Source of the DNA: Vibrio barjaei
GTDB taxonomy: Bacteria > Pseudomonadota > Gammaproteobacteria > Enterobacterales > Vibrionaceae
DNA: 64,000 nucleotides
NCBI RefSeq assembly: GCF_001639065.2
Contig: NZ_LQXO02000023.1
Location: 62,001-126,000 of the forward strand
Direction of reading: 5' to 3'
Made by a program: the position numbers and the translations under genes. A model generated the notes under the pieces. It was given only the letters and a program-made list of their open reading frames with translations. It was not told where the DNA came from and searched no databases. Shown here piece by piece: positions 38,033 through 46,163 of this stretch. Within the stretch, counting starts at the first letter, position 1. Each line of letters begins with the position of its first letter.

Positions 38033-39610
38033 ATGTTTCAAAAGAAAACGTTCCTACAACTAGCGGTAGGTGCAGCGTTAGCTGCGACGTCAATGACAAG
38101 TTTCGCAACAACCGACACTTCACGTCCAAATATTTTGGCAATATGGGGTGATGATATCGGTATCGATAACTTAAGTGCATACACTAAGGGCCAGGCAGGT
38201 CACTGGACTCCAAATATCGACCGCATTGCTAACGAAGGTGTCTTATTCACTGATTTCTACGGTGAAAACTCATGTACAGCAGGTCGTGCAGCCTTTATTA
38301 CAGGTCAACACCCAATGCGTACTGGTTTGACTAAGGTAGGTATGCCAGGAGCCAAACAAGGCTCAAAAGCTGAAGACCCAACGATTGCGACTGTGCTTAA
38401 AGAAAAAGGCTACATGACAGGCCAGTTCGGTAAAAACCACCTTGGTGACCTAGATGAGCACTTACCAACTAATCACGGCTTTGATGAATTCTTCGGTAAC
38501 CTATATCACTTAAATGCTGAGGAAGAGCCAGAGCATCAAGATTATCCAAAAATGCCTTGGTTCAAGAAGAAATTTGGACCGCGCGGTGTGATTCACTCCT
38601 ATGCAGACGGCAAGATCGAAGATACGGGTCCATTAACGAAAAAGCGCATGGAAACAGTGGATGAAGAGTTTCTTGCGGCAGCTCTCGATTTCATCGACCG
38701 CGCTCACAAAGAAAATAAACCGTTTTTCGTTTGGTTCAATGCGACTCGGATGCACGTTTGGACTCATCTTAAAGAAGAATCAAAAGGTCTTTCAAAGCGC
38801 GGCGGTATTTATGGCGATGGCTTGGTAGAGCACGACAATATGGTTGGTGAGCTCTTAGACAAACTAGATGAGCTAAAGATTGCTGACAATACTATCGTAA
38901 GTTACACAACAGATAATGGCGTTGAGAAACTGTCTTGGCCAGACGGTGGTACAGCTCGTTTCCGCGGCGAGAAAAACTCATCATGGGAAGGTGGTCACCG
39001 TGTCCCTGCCATGATGCGCTGGCCAGGGAAAATTCCTGCTGGCTCTGTTGTCAACGAAATCGCAGCGCACAATGACTGGATGCCAACATTTGTTGCAGCA
39101 GCAGGGGATACTACGATTGTAGAAGATCTGAAGAAAGGTAAGAAGATCAATGGTAAAGAGTACAAGGTACATCTTGATGGCTACAATCTGCTTCCGGCAT
39201 TAGAAACAGGCAAGGCGACAACACAACACAACTTAACAACGTGGCCGCGCCAGTACTATATTTATGCAACAGATGTTGGTGATATTTCGGCGGTTCGCGT
39301 CGGTGATTACAAGATTATGTTCAGTGTGAACAACTGCCATGGCTTGGAAACTTGGAACTGTTCATTTGAAGAGTTACGAGCTCCTAAGATGTATAACCTC
39401 CGTCAAGACCCATACGAGGTCGCTGATCACGAAGGCATGTACACTCAATGGTACATCGAACACTTGCCTTACCTATATTTAGGCGCTGCGACCACAGGTC
39501 AGTTCCTTCAAACGTTCCAAGAATTCCCACCTAGACAAGTTCCTGGATCTTTCTCTATCGACCAGATTGTAGAGAAAATGAATATCTGGCAAAGAGCTCA
39601 ATATAAATAA
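38033..39610 (+). CDS. Secreted Cys-type sulfatase (arylsulfatase family)
   Basis: 525 residues. A signal peptide ends near SFATTD. The type I sulfatase fold begins RPNILAIWGDDIG with metal-binding Asp40/Asp41. The modification motif is C81-T-A-G-R85, in which Cys becomes formylglycine. GQFGKNHLGD and YTTDNGVEKLSWPDGG hold further conserved catalytic and metal residues. It hydrolyses a sulfate ester in the periplasm or outside. The maturase needed for the Cys form is encoded immediately downstream. Two CAGTAA palindromes precede it and a terminator follows. The substrate cannot be named; nearby FadL, SDR and aldehyde dehydrogenase hint at a hydrophobic alcohol sulfate. Confidence 0.93.
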   Translation: MFQKKTFLQLAVGAALAATSMTSFATTDTSRPNILAIWGDDIGIDNLSAYTKGQAGHWTPNIDRIANEGVLFTDFYGENSCTAGRAAFITGQHPMRTGLTKVGMPGAKQGSKAEDPTIATVLKEKGYMTGQFGKNHLGDLDEHLPTNHGFDEFFGNLYHLNAEEEPEHQDYPKMPWFKKKFGPRGVIHSYADGKIEDTGPLTKKRMETVDEEFLAAALDFIDRAHKENKPFFVWFNATRMHVWTHLKEESKGLSKRGGIYGDGLVEHDNMVGELLDKLDELKIADNTIVSYTTDNGVEKLSWPDGGTARFRGEKNSSWEGGHRVPAMMRWPGKIPAGSVVNEIAAHNDWMPTFVAAAGDTTIVEDLKKGKKINGKEYKVHLDGYNLLPALETGKATTQHNLTTWPRQYYIYATDVGDISAVRVGDYKIMFSVNNCHGLETWNCSFEELRAPKMYNLRQDPYEVADHEGMYTQWYIEHLPYLYLGAATTGQFLQTFQEFPPRQVPGSFSIDQIVEKMNIWQRAQYK

Positions 39611-39630
39611 AGCTATTGTATTGCGCATCA

Positions 39631-39660
39631 AAGCTCGACGTTAATGTCGGGCTTTTTTTA
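39631..39660 (+). terminator. Terminator of the sulfatase gene
   Basis: AAGCTCGAC at 39631-39639 pairs with GTCGGGCTT at 39646-39654 (one G-T pair) and runs into seven T. Confidence 0.85.
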
Positions 39661-39693
39661 TTTCTAAATATAAGCAACTGCGTTGAAGCTAAG

Positions 39694-39707
39694 CAGTAAA
39701 ATTACCG
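39694..39707 (+). promoter_or_regulatory. CAGTAA palindrome, copy 10
   Basis: CAGTAAAATTACCG is a full match to the consensus. It is the only such site in front of the maturase-MoxR-Bat operon, 95 bases before the maturase start. Confidence 0.65.
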
Positions 39708-39801
39708 ATTACGGTGAATTAAAGTGGCGGGATAATGGCACTTCAATGAACACAGGGAAGCGCTTGTCACAAGGTTCGTGACACCAACGCGAGGCTTTAA
39801 T

Positions 39802-41106
39802 ATGTCCCAAAAAACACAGCATCTCGGCCAAACACTTCCGCTAAAGCAACCTGCTAAGCGTATGAATATTATGACTAAGCCTATTGGTTCAGCCTGCAAT
39901 ATTGACTGTTCATACTGTTATTACTTGAGCAAAGAAGAGCTGTTGGGGCATGAAAAAGGGTGTGGCAGTCAAATGTCACGGGAAATGTTGGAACATTATA
40001 TTAAGTCTTATATTGAACAACAAAACTTCCCTGAAATCGTCTTTCACTGGCAAGGTGGGGAACCAACATTACTGGGTGTGAAATTCTTTCGTGATGTGGT
40101 TCGTTTACAGAAAAAGTATCGCCCGAAAGGCGTGAAAATAGAAAATAACCTGCAAACTAACGGCACTTTACTGAATGACGAGTGGGGTCAGTTTCTTAGT
40201 AAGAATAACTTTATGGTTGGACTAAGTATTGATGGCCCAGAAATGATCCACAATACCTACAGAACAAATCGCTCGGGCAAGGGGACTTTCAAGCAAACTA
40301 TGCGAGGTGTGGATATCTTGCACAAGCATAAAGTTAACTTTGCTACATTGTCTTGTGTGAACAACATATCTGGTTCTAATCCATTAGAAGTTTATCGTTT
40401 CTTACGTGATGAAGTGCGCTCGCCACAGATGCAATTCATACCTATTGTTGAACCTAAATCTTTTCGAGAAACCGCGCCTCAACATTGGCCCGAATCAGAA
40501 ATACTATTCCAAGGAATGCCCGAAACAGAGCCAAGTCATCCAAATTCGATACTAGAACCTTGGTGTGTATCGGCAAGCCAATGGGGCAATTTCCTTTGCA
40601 CTATTTTTGATGAATGGCTCGAAAATGATATCGGCCAGGTCAATGTTCCGTACTTCGAAGCATGTATTGAGTCCTGGATGGGACGAATTAACCCACTCTG
40701 CGTGTTTGCCCCTATGTGTGGTAAAGGTTTAGCCATTGAGCACAACGGCGATGTGTTTGCCTGTGACCATTATGTCTATCCGGAATACAAACTGGGCAAT
40801 ATCAATGACGTGGCGTTAGAAGATTTACAGTTTTCTGCAGGCCAACAAGAGTTTGGGAACGCCAAGGAAGGCACTCTTCCCAAACAATGCAGAGAGTGTC
40901 AGTACCAGTTTGCATGTTTTGGAGAATGTCCAAAGAACCGATTTATCAAAACACTCGATGGGGAAAGTGGTCTTAATTATCTATGTGGTGGCTGGAAACA
41001 GTTCTTCTCCCATATCGACCCATATATCTCAATGGTTGTTGCAACGATGGGGTATCCGGTACACAAACGCATCAATGCCGATGCAATGAAAATTCGGTTT
41101 AAGTAG
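39802..41106 (+). CDS. Anaerobic sulfatase-maturating radical SAM enzyme (anSME)
   Basis: 434 residues from the ATG at 39802, which has GAGG 7 bases upstream; a GTG at 39778 lacks proper spacing. The radical-SAM cluster motif is C32-x3-C36-x2-C39 (SACNIDCSYCYY). WQGGEPTLLGVKFF and LSIDGPEMIHNTYR are strong anSME marks. The C-terminal SPASM domain has the Cys set beginning CGKGLAIEHNGDVFACDHYVYP and ending ECQYQFACFGECPKNRF. It oxidises the active-site Cys of the sulfatase to formylglycine in the cytoplasm before export. It is the first gene of a run that continues without promoter-sized gaps to 49059. Confidence 0.95.
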   Translation: MSQKTQHLGQTLPLKQPAKRMNIMTKPIGSACNIDCSYCYYLSKEELLGHEKGCGSQMSREMLEHYIKSYIEQQNFPEIVFHWQGGEPTLLGVKFFRDVVRLQKKYRPKGVKIENNLQTNGTLLNDEWGQFLSKNNFMVGLSIDGPEMIHNTYRTNRSGKGTFKQTMRGVDILHKHKVNFATLSCVNNISGSNPLEVYRFLRDEVRSPQMQFIPIVEPKSFRETAPQHWPESEILFQGMPETEPSHPNSILEPWCVSASQWGNFLCTIFDEWLENDIGQVNVPYFEACIESWMGRINPLCVFAPMCGKGLAIEHNGDVFACDHYVYPEYKLGNINDVALEDLQFSAGQQEFGNAKEGTLPKQCRECQYQFACFGECPKNRFIKTLDGESGLNYLCGGWKQFFSHIDPYISMVVATMGYPVHKRINADAMKIRFK

Positions 41107-41115
41107 GGACCTGAA

Positions 41116-41664
41116 ATGATGAATACCATCCGTAATATGGTTCTCACCAGTTTATTGGCGTTGATGTCTAGTGGAACAGCCGCTTCCGTGAACACAACTG
41201 AAAACATTGAGACTTTATTCCCTGTTGAACAGGTAGAAAAGATGATTGATTTGGCATTTGAGAATATGAGTATTCGGTATACCGTTTTTGCTACTCAGTT
41301 CAACTACTGTCAACAACATCCTAAACACTCTGATTGTGGGGATTCATACCAGAAGAAGCGAACGCAGTATCAAATTGCAAAAGGCAATCATGACGTACTG
41401 GAACAGGTGTTTAATCAACAGATGAAGGCATTGGTTATGCCAGAAATGGCTTATCCAACTTTAGTTGATTCCTTACGCGAACTGGCATATTTAGATTCCT
41501 CCGCCAATTCCGATATACGCTATATCGACACCTTACACGCTGTAAATGAGTGGCTCGATATGCATGAAATGCCGCAGACCGAACACGTCTATTTTCTTCA
41601 CGCCTTAATTATCAGGACAGAAGCGTTAAGCCAACAGATACGTGATGAGGACCTATCATCATGA
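41116..41664 (+). CDS. Exported helical protein of unknown function in the maturase-MoxR operon
   Basis: 182 residues. A signal peptide (MMNTIRNMVLTSLLALMSSGTAAS) leads to an all-helical mature domain with two Cys residues, C in FNYCQQHPKHSDCGDSYQ, likely a periplasmic disulfide. No family recognised. It starts 9 bases after the maturase and overlaps the next gene by four bases, so it is cotranslated with it. Its position between a sulfatase maturase and a MoxR module suggests a periplasmic partner of that module, but this is inference. Confidence 0.75.
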   Translation: MMNTIRNMVLTSLLALMSSGTAASVNTTENIETLFPVEQVEKMIDLAFENMSIRYTVFATQFNYCQQHPKHSDCGDSYQKKRTQYQIAKGNHDVLEQVFNQQMKALVMPEMAYPTLVDSLRELAYLDSSANSDIRYIDTLHAVNEWLDMHEMPQTEHVYFLHALIIRTEALSQQIRDEDLSS

Positions 41665-42716
41665 GATCGCTCATTAATATGATTTTTCTGGTCGCCAGTG
41701 TTTCGCTTCCAGTGATAGGTAGTCCTAACACGATAGATAGTACTAACACGACAGAAAGGGCTAATACAACAGATAGTGCTAACGTCTCATCGCCACAAAA
41801 CACGACGTACGAGTACAGCAGAGAAAATACGTTATCTGAAATGTCTCAGGATGTGACGTTACCGCTCAGTCAGCGTATCGCTGCAACCCAGATGTTGGGA
41901 AACTACTCAGGTGCGAATACGTTAATAGCGCTAGGTCGTGCATCAAGGTCAGAGTATATAGAGCTCAGGATAGCAAGTATTACCGCTGCGCAAAAATGGC
42001 AGGGCAGAGCAAGGTGGGATCTCATTTCGCCGTTACTAGAAGACTCTGAACCAAGAGTGCGTTCGCGTGCGGTAAGCGCATTAGCACCATTATGGACATC
42101 ACTTCCTGACCAATATCAACAAGTACTAGACGCTGCGATAGAACAGCAACTAACAGTGTCTGACGATACGACGGATGGGCGAGTAGAGAGTGCCTGGCTA
42201 TACCGTATGCGCCAGCAATACAACGAAGCTAAGCTGTTATTGCTTAAAGAATGGAAGAATGAGCCTAGCGTTCAAGTTGCGGTTGAATTGGCAGAACTCT
42301 ACAAAGCAATCGGACAAGATCACGACTCGATACGTGTATTGCGCCAAGGGCTTGAAGCTCATCCAACATCAGCAACACTACACCACAGCTTAGCGCTCAC
42401 TTATTGGCGAAAGCAGCAAAACCAATTAGCAATCGAACATATGCAGCGAGCCCATGAACTAGAGCCAGATATCACTCAATATACTTATTTACTCGGACTT
42501 ATGCTGGCCGAAAGTAACCCTGAAAGGGCGTTAGATTTGTTTGAACAAGCATACGTTCAGTTAGGTGTACCTCATTATCTGTACTCACTTTGTGAAGCAA
42601 AGCTAGCCATGGGCGCCGACGCCTCTACTTGTTTAACACAGCTACGCAAACTCTACCCTGAAGAGGCCTTGATGTCGCTCACCAAAAAACACGCTCAAGC
42701 AAAGAACGCTAATTAG
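41661..42716 (+). CDS. Exported HEAT/TPR repeat protein
   Basis: 351 residues. After a signal peptide (MRSLINMIFLVASVSLPVIG) comes a low-complexity Asn/Thr/Ser linker at about 22-48 made of imperfect repeats of N-T-T-D-S type. HEAT-like helices occupy about 60-165 (DSEPRVRSRAVSALAPLW), and TPR-like helices about 180-335 (ATLHHSLALTYWRKQQNQLAIEHMQRAHELEPD). It is a probable periplasmic scaffold. Its start overlaps the previous gene and the MoxR gene follows 4 bases later. Specific partner unknown; the vWA proteins downstream are natural candidates. Confidence 0.8.
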   Translation: MRSLINMIFLVASVSLPVIGSPNTIDSTNTTERANTTDSANVSSPQNTTYEYSRENTLSEMSQDVTLPLSQRIAATQMLGNYSGANTLIALGRASRSEYIELRIASITAAQKWQGRARWDLISPLLEDSEPRVRSRAVSALAPLWTSLPDQYQQVLDAAIEQQLTVSDDTTDGRVESAWLYRMRQQYNEAKLLLLKEWKNEPSVQVAVELAELYKAIGQDHDSIRVLRQGLEAHPTSATLHHSLALTYWRKQQNQLAIEHMQRAHELEPDITQYTYLLGLMLAESNPERALDLFEQAYVQLGVPHYLYSLCEAKLAMGADASTCLTQLRKLYPEEALMSLTKKHAQAKNAN

Positions 42717-42720
42717 AATA

Positions 42721-43722
42721 ATGATGACTCAAGATATCCAACACACAGTACTTACTAGGCTTATTAGTCAGGTAAATCGAAATGTCATTGGCCAGCAGCA
42801 TGTAACGAAATCTATGGTGATAGCGTTATTAACTGGTGGCCATATTTTATTGGAAGGATTACCGGGTACCGCAAAAACAAGAGCAGTAAAGACCTTAGCG
42901 GATTGTTTGAATCTTGATTTTAGCCGGATTCAATTTACTCCGGACTTATTGCCTTCTGATATTACAGGGACTCAAATCTACCAACACGAAGAAGGAAAAC
43001 TGAAATTTCAGCCAGGACCGATCTTCAGTTCAATTGTACTTGCTGACGAAATCAATCGCTCTCCGGCGAAAGTACAAGCGGCGTTACTCGAGGCGATGGC
43101 AGAAGGGACCATCACTGTCGCAGGGGAAACTAAGTCACTGCCTCAACCTTTCATGGTGCTAGCAACGCAAAATCCCATAGAACAAGAAGGAACCTATCCT
43201 TTACCTGAAGCACAAATGGATCGCTTCGTTATGAAAGTCACTGTGGATTATCCGAGTAGCCAATCAGAGATGGATATTATTCGTTTAGTTCGAGATGAGG
43301 ATAGAAACGAGCACAAGTCGGCGACAAAGATGAACGCGACCTTTGAAGGCAACGAATGGTTTTCAGTTGAGACATTAAATGCCGCGCGCGAAGCTGTAAA
43401 GCAAATCCATGTTTCGGATGCGATAGATAGGTACTTGGTTGATTTAGTGGTCGCGACTCGTTGCCCTGAAGCTTATCCACAAAGCGACTTAGCGGATTGG
43501 ATAGATGTTGGTGTAAGCCCAAGAGCATCGATTGCATTGGATCGTTGTAGTCGTGCTCATGCGTTTTTATCAGGTAGGGACTTTGTGTCGCCTGACGATG
43601 TCAGAGCCGTTGCTCCGTTCGTATTAAGCCATCGCTTATCTCTCAGCTTTGACGCTGTTTCTGAGGGCATAAACACAACGCACGTCGTCGATGAGCTATT
43701 ACGTCAAGTGCCGTTGAGTTAG
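42721..43722 (+). CDS. MoxR family AAA+ ATPase
   Basis: 333 residues. Walker A GLPGTAKT is at 46-53, Walker B SIVLADE at 104-110, followed by INRSPAKVQAALLEAM and the sensor region ATQNPIEQEGTYPLPEAQMDRF, all diagnostic of MoxR. Such ATPases act in the cytoplasm as chaperones with von Willebrand A partners, for example in maturation of methanol dehydrogenase or in respiratory complex assembly. The DUF58, DUF4381 and vWA genes that follow complete a standard MoxR-Bat set. Linked upstream to a sulfatase maturase, it may help fold or metallate the sulfatase. Confidence 0.94.
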   Translation: MMTQDIQHTVLTRLISQVNRNVIGQQHVTKSMVIALLTGGHILLEGLPGTAKTRAVKTLADCLNLDFSRIQFTPDLLPSDITGTQIYQHEEGKLKFQPGPIFSSIVLADEINRSPAKVQAALLEAMAEGTITVAGETKSLPQPFMVLATQNPIEQEGTYPLPEAQMDRFVMKVTVDYPSSQSEMDIIRLVRDEDRNEHKSATKMNATFEGNEWFSVETLNAAREAVKQIHVSDAIDRYLVDLVVATRCPEAYPQSDLADWIDVGVSPRASIALDRCSRAHAFLSGRDFVSPDDVRAVAPFVLSHRLSLSFDAVSEGINTTHVVDELLRQVPLS

Positions 43723-43726
43723 TTTC

Positions 43727-44662
43727 ATGAAGACGACTGCTGTGGATCCAAGAATCGCAACTACCTTAAAGGAGCTCACGCAAGTAAAACACCGTTTACA
43801 TGCGTTTCAGTTTCCACCATCGAAAAAGGTAGCAAGTCGGCTTGTTGGAGGACATTTATCAGGATTTCGAGGACGAGGTTTGGAGTTTGAAGAATTTCGT
43901 CATTATCAAGCGGGTGATGATGTCCGAAATATCGATTGGTTAGTGACGGCCAAAACAAATCAACCGCACGTCCGAGAATACCGACAAGAGAAAGACCGAA
44001 CTGTACTGCTCTGTGTTGATCAGAGAAGCAACATGTACTTTTCTACCGTCGAGATAATGAAATCCGTTGTGGCGGCACAAGTGACTGCTGCACTCAGTTG
44101 GCAGGTTCTTCAGCAAAGCGACCGTGCCGGCGCCCTTGTATTTGGGACTCAAGGTCTAAGCTGGTTTAAACCTAGGCGATCACATAGTGAGCTTCTACGA
44201 TTGTTTCGCTTACTAGAAACAGAAAATAATGAACTGGTAAAACGTAATAGTGAAACTGAGAGAGTGACTTTTAACAGTGTTGTACAACGCTTGCTGCGTC
44301 AAAAATTAAAAGGTGCAGTGATTGTTGTGATTTCAGATTTCTCCGACTATGACTCTGAAACACGTTTTATGATTCGTCGACTGCAAGCACATAACGACCT
44401 AGTATGTGTTTCAATTCAAGACCCGATGGAGCAAGAACTATTAATACAGGAGGCGATTTGCTTCAGTGACGGTGAACTTCAAGTCGCAGTGGATAGCAGT
44501 TTTCAAGAGAAAATCGACAACTACAATACTCTGTGGCAACAACATCACCTCAGTGTTAAACAGGAATTGCAATCTCTGGGGATACCTTATCTTCAACTCG
44601 ATACGTCAGGACAACATTTCTCGCAATTAAAGCAACAGTTGAGTGAGAAAGTACATGTCTAA
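43727..44662 (+). CDS. DUF58 domain protein of the MoxR-Bat module
   Basis: 311 residues. The DUF58 core is seen as GRGLEFEEFRHYQAGDDVRNIDW at 50-71 followed by the vWA-like strand TVLLCVDQRSNMYF. The metal site motif DxSxS appears as D98-Q-R-S-N, so metal binding may be altered. The protein is cytoplasmic. It starts 4 bases after the MoxR gene and overlaps the next gene by eight bases. Confidence 0.9.
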   Translation: MKTTAVDPRIATTLKELTQVKHRLHAFQFPPSKKVASRLVGGHLSGFRGRGLEFEEFRHYQAGDDVRNIDWLVTAKTNQPHVREYRQEKDRTVLLCVDQRSNMYFSTVEIMKSVVAAQVTAALSWQVLQQSDRAGALVFGTQGLSWFKPRRSHSELLRLFRLLETENNELVKRNSETERVTFNSVVQRLLRQKLKGAVIVVISDFSDYDSETRFMIRRLQAHNDLVCVSIQDPMEQELLIQEAICFSDGELQVAVDSSFQEKIDNYNTLWQQHHLSVKQELQSLGIPYLQLDTSGQHFSQLKQQLSEKVHV

Positions 44663-45131
44663 AAACAACATATTACTACGAGATTTAATTGATCCAGCCA
44701 TACCCGAGATGACGCCATTTTTCCCGCAGACAATCGGCTGGAAAATAGCCGGAGTTTTTATATTGCTCAGTAGCTTGCTCGTCTTGTTGAGGTGGTGGAG
44801 AAGTTATCAAGCCAACCGTTATCGACGTATCGCATTGAAAGCCATCGCACGCTTACCCAAGAATCAGCCGAATTACTACTTAACGGTACTCAATAGCGTT
44901 TTGAAACAAACCGCGTGTCATTGCTATCCGCATTCGAGTGTTGCTTCCTTGTATGGCGAAGCATGGCTGTTGTTTTTACAGTCTAAGAGCAATTCAAATA
45001 TGTTCTCGAGTTCAATTGCTCAACAATGGCAGCAGGCAATCTATGCAAAAAACCGGAATCAAGAATGGACACCCAGTCAATTAAGACAGCTTGAGTTAAT
45101 GGCCTGTGACTGGATTAAACAGCATCGTTAA
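44655..45131 (+). CDS. DUF4381 membrane protein of the MoxR-Bat module
   Basis: 158 residues from the ATG at 44655, overlapping the DUF58 stop. The N-terminal LLRDLIDPAIPEMTPFFPQTIGW matches the DUF4381 start, and a single transmembrane helix at about 30-47 follows; the rest is a cytoplasmic helical domain. Members always accompany MoxR and vWA proteins. A role as inner membrane anchor of the complex is probable. Confidence 0.85.
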   Translation: MSKNNILLRDLIDPAIPEMTPFFPQTIGWKIAGVFILLSSLLVLLRWWRSYQANRYRRIALKAIARLPKNQPNYYLTVLNSVLKQTACHCYPHSSVASLYGEAWLLFLQSKSNSNMFSSSIAQQWQQAIYAKNRNQEWTPSQLRQLELMACDWIKQHR

Positions 45132-45140
45132 GGTAAGACA

Positions 45141-46163
45141 ATGATCGAGTTAGAATATCCTTGGCTTATGATTTTGCTTCCATTGCCATATTTCATTTAT
45201 CTCTGGGCTCCAAGTTATAAGACAACACAGCAGGCACTTTCTGTTCCCTTTTTTACGCGACTGGTCAATGGACTAAACCTTCGTGCAACTAAAGGGGCAG
45301 CCAGTCTTAGAGCCAGTCGTTGGCAGCGTGTGTCGATTATCGCTACGTGGTTAATGTTGGTGATAGCAATTGCAAAACCAATGTGGTTGGATACACCTAA
45401 AACCTACCAGCTTAGCGGCCGTGATCTCATGTTGGTGGTGGATTTGTCAGGTTCCATGTCCGAAAGGGACTTTCTAGATAATTCTGGAAAAGAACAAGAT
45501 CGTTTAACCGCTGCCAAATCGGTGCTCGAAACATTTGCCGCAAAACGAGAAGGTGACCGACTGGGGTTAATTCTTTTTGGTGATTCCGCCTATCTTCAGT
45601 CCCCGTTTACTGCTGACCATGAGGCGTGGCTTGCTTTGCTCGATCAAGCCCAAGTAGGAATGGCTGGAGAGAGCACACACTTGGGAGATGCGGTCGGTCT
45701 AACGATAAAAACATATATAGATAACCCTGAGAATCAGACGGTAGAGAAAGTCGCGATCATACTGACAGATGGCAATGATACAGACAGTTTAGTGCCACCC
45801 ATTGACGCTGCAAAAGTCGCTCGGGCATACGGTATTCGACTGTATATAGTTGCCATGGGCAGCCCAAATACGACAGGCGATCAAGCCATAGATTTTAGCA
45901 CGATAGAGACAATGGCTACCGTCACCGGCGGGCAAGCGTTTCTTGCTATGTCCCAAGAAGATTTGGACGCTGTATATCAGACCATTTCGGTGTTGGAACC
46001 TAAGGAATATCAGAGCTTTACTTATCAACCTAAAACTAGCTTGCATTTTGTGCCAGTGCTGTTGGGAGTTCTGAATCATCTTATGTTTATGCTCTATCGG
46101 CTAATGTTTCAAACCAAAGTCTTTCGTTCTCGAGTAAAAGCACAGCCTAAGAGGGAACTATGA
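45141..46163 (+). CDS. von Willebrand A membrane protein, BatA type
   Basis: 340 residues. Two N-terminal membrane helices (about 6-22 and 64-82) flank the entry to a vWA domain at about 95-290. The metal site DxSxS is D101-L-S-G-S105, followed by a Thr in GESTHLGD and LTDGNDTD, so it is complete. A third membrane helix lies near 307-325. It probably binds a partner protein in the periplasm under control of MoxR. The stop overlaps the next start (ATGA type). Confidence 0.9.
   Translation: MIELEYPWLMILLPLPYFIYLWAPSYKTTQQALSVPFFTRLVNGLNLRATKGAASLRASRWQRVSIIATWLMLVIAIAKPMWLDTPKTYQLSGRDLMLVVDLSGSMSERDFLDNSGKEQDRLTAAKSVLETFAAKREGDRLGLILFGDSAYLQSPFTADHEAWLALLDQAQVGMAGESTHLGDAVGLTIKTYIDNPENQTVEKVAIILTDGNDTDSLVPPIDAAKVARAYGIRLYIVAMGSPNTTGDQAIDFSTIETMATVTGGQAFLAMSQEDLDAVYQTISVLEPKEYQSFTYQPKTSLHFVPVLLGVLNHLMFMLYRLMFQTKVFRSRVKAQPKREL

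Noticed and set aside
41720..41800. Short tandem repeats in the HEAT/TPR gene, first considered a microsatellite or phase-variation tract
   Set aside because: The repeats are imperfect and keep the reading frame, encoding an Asn/Thr/Ser linker; no homopolymer or exact repeat likely to slip.
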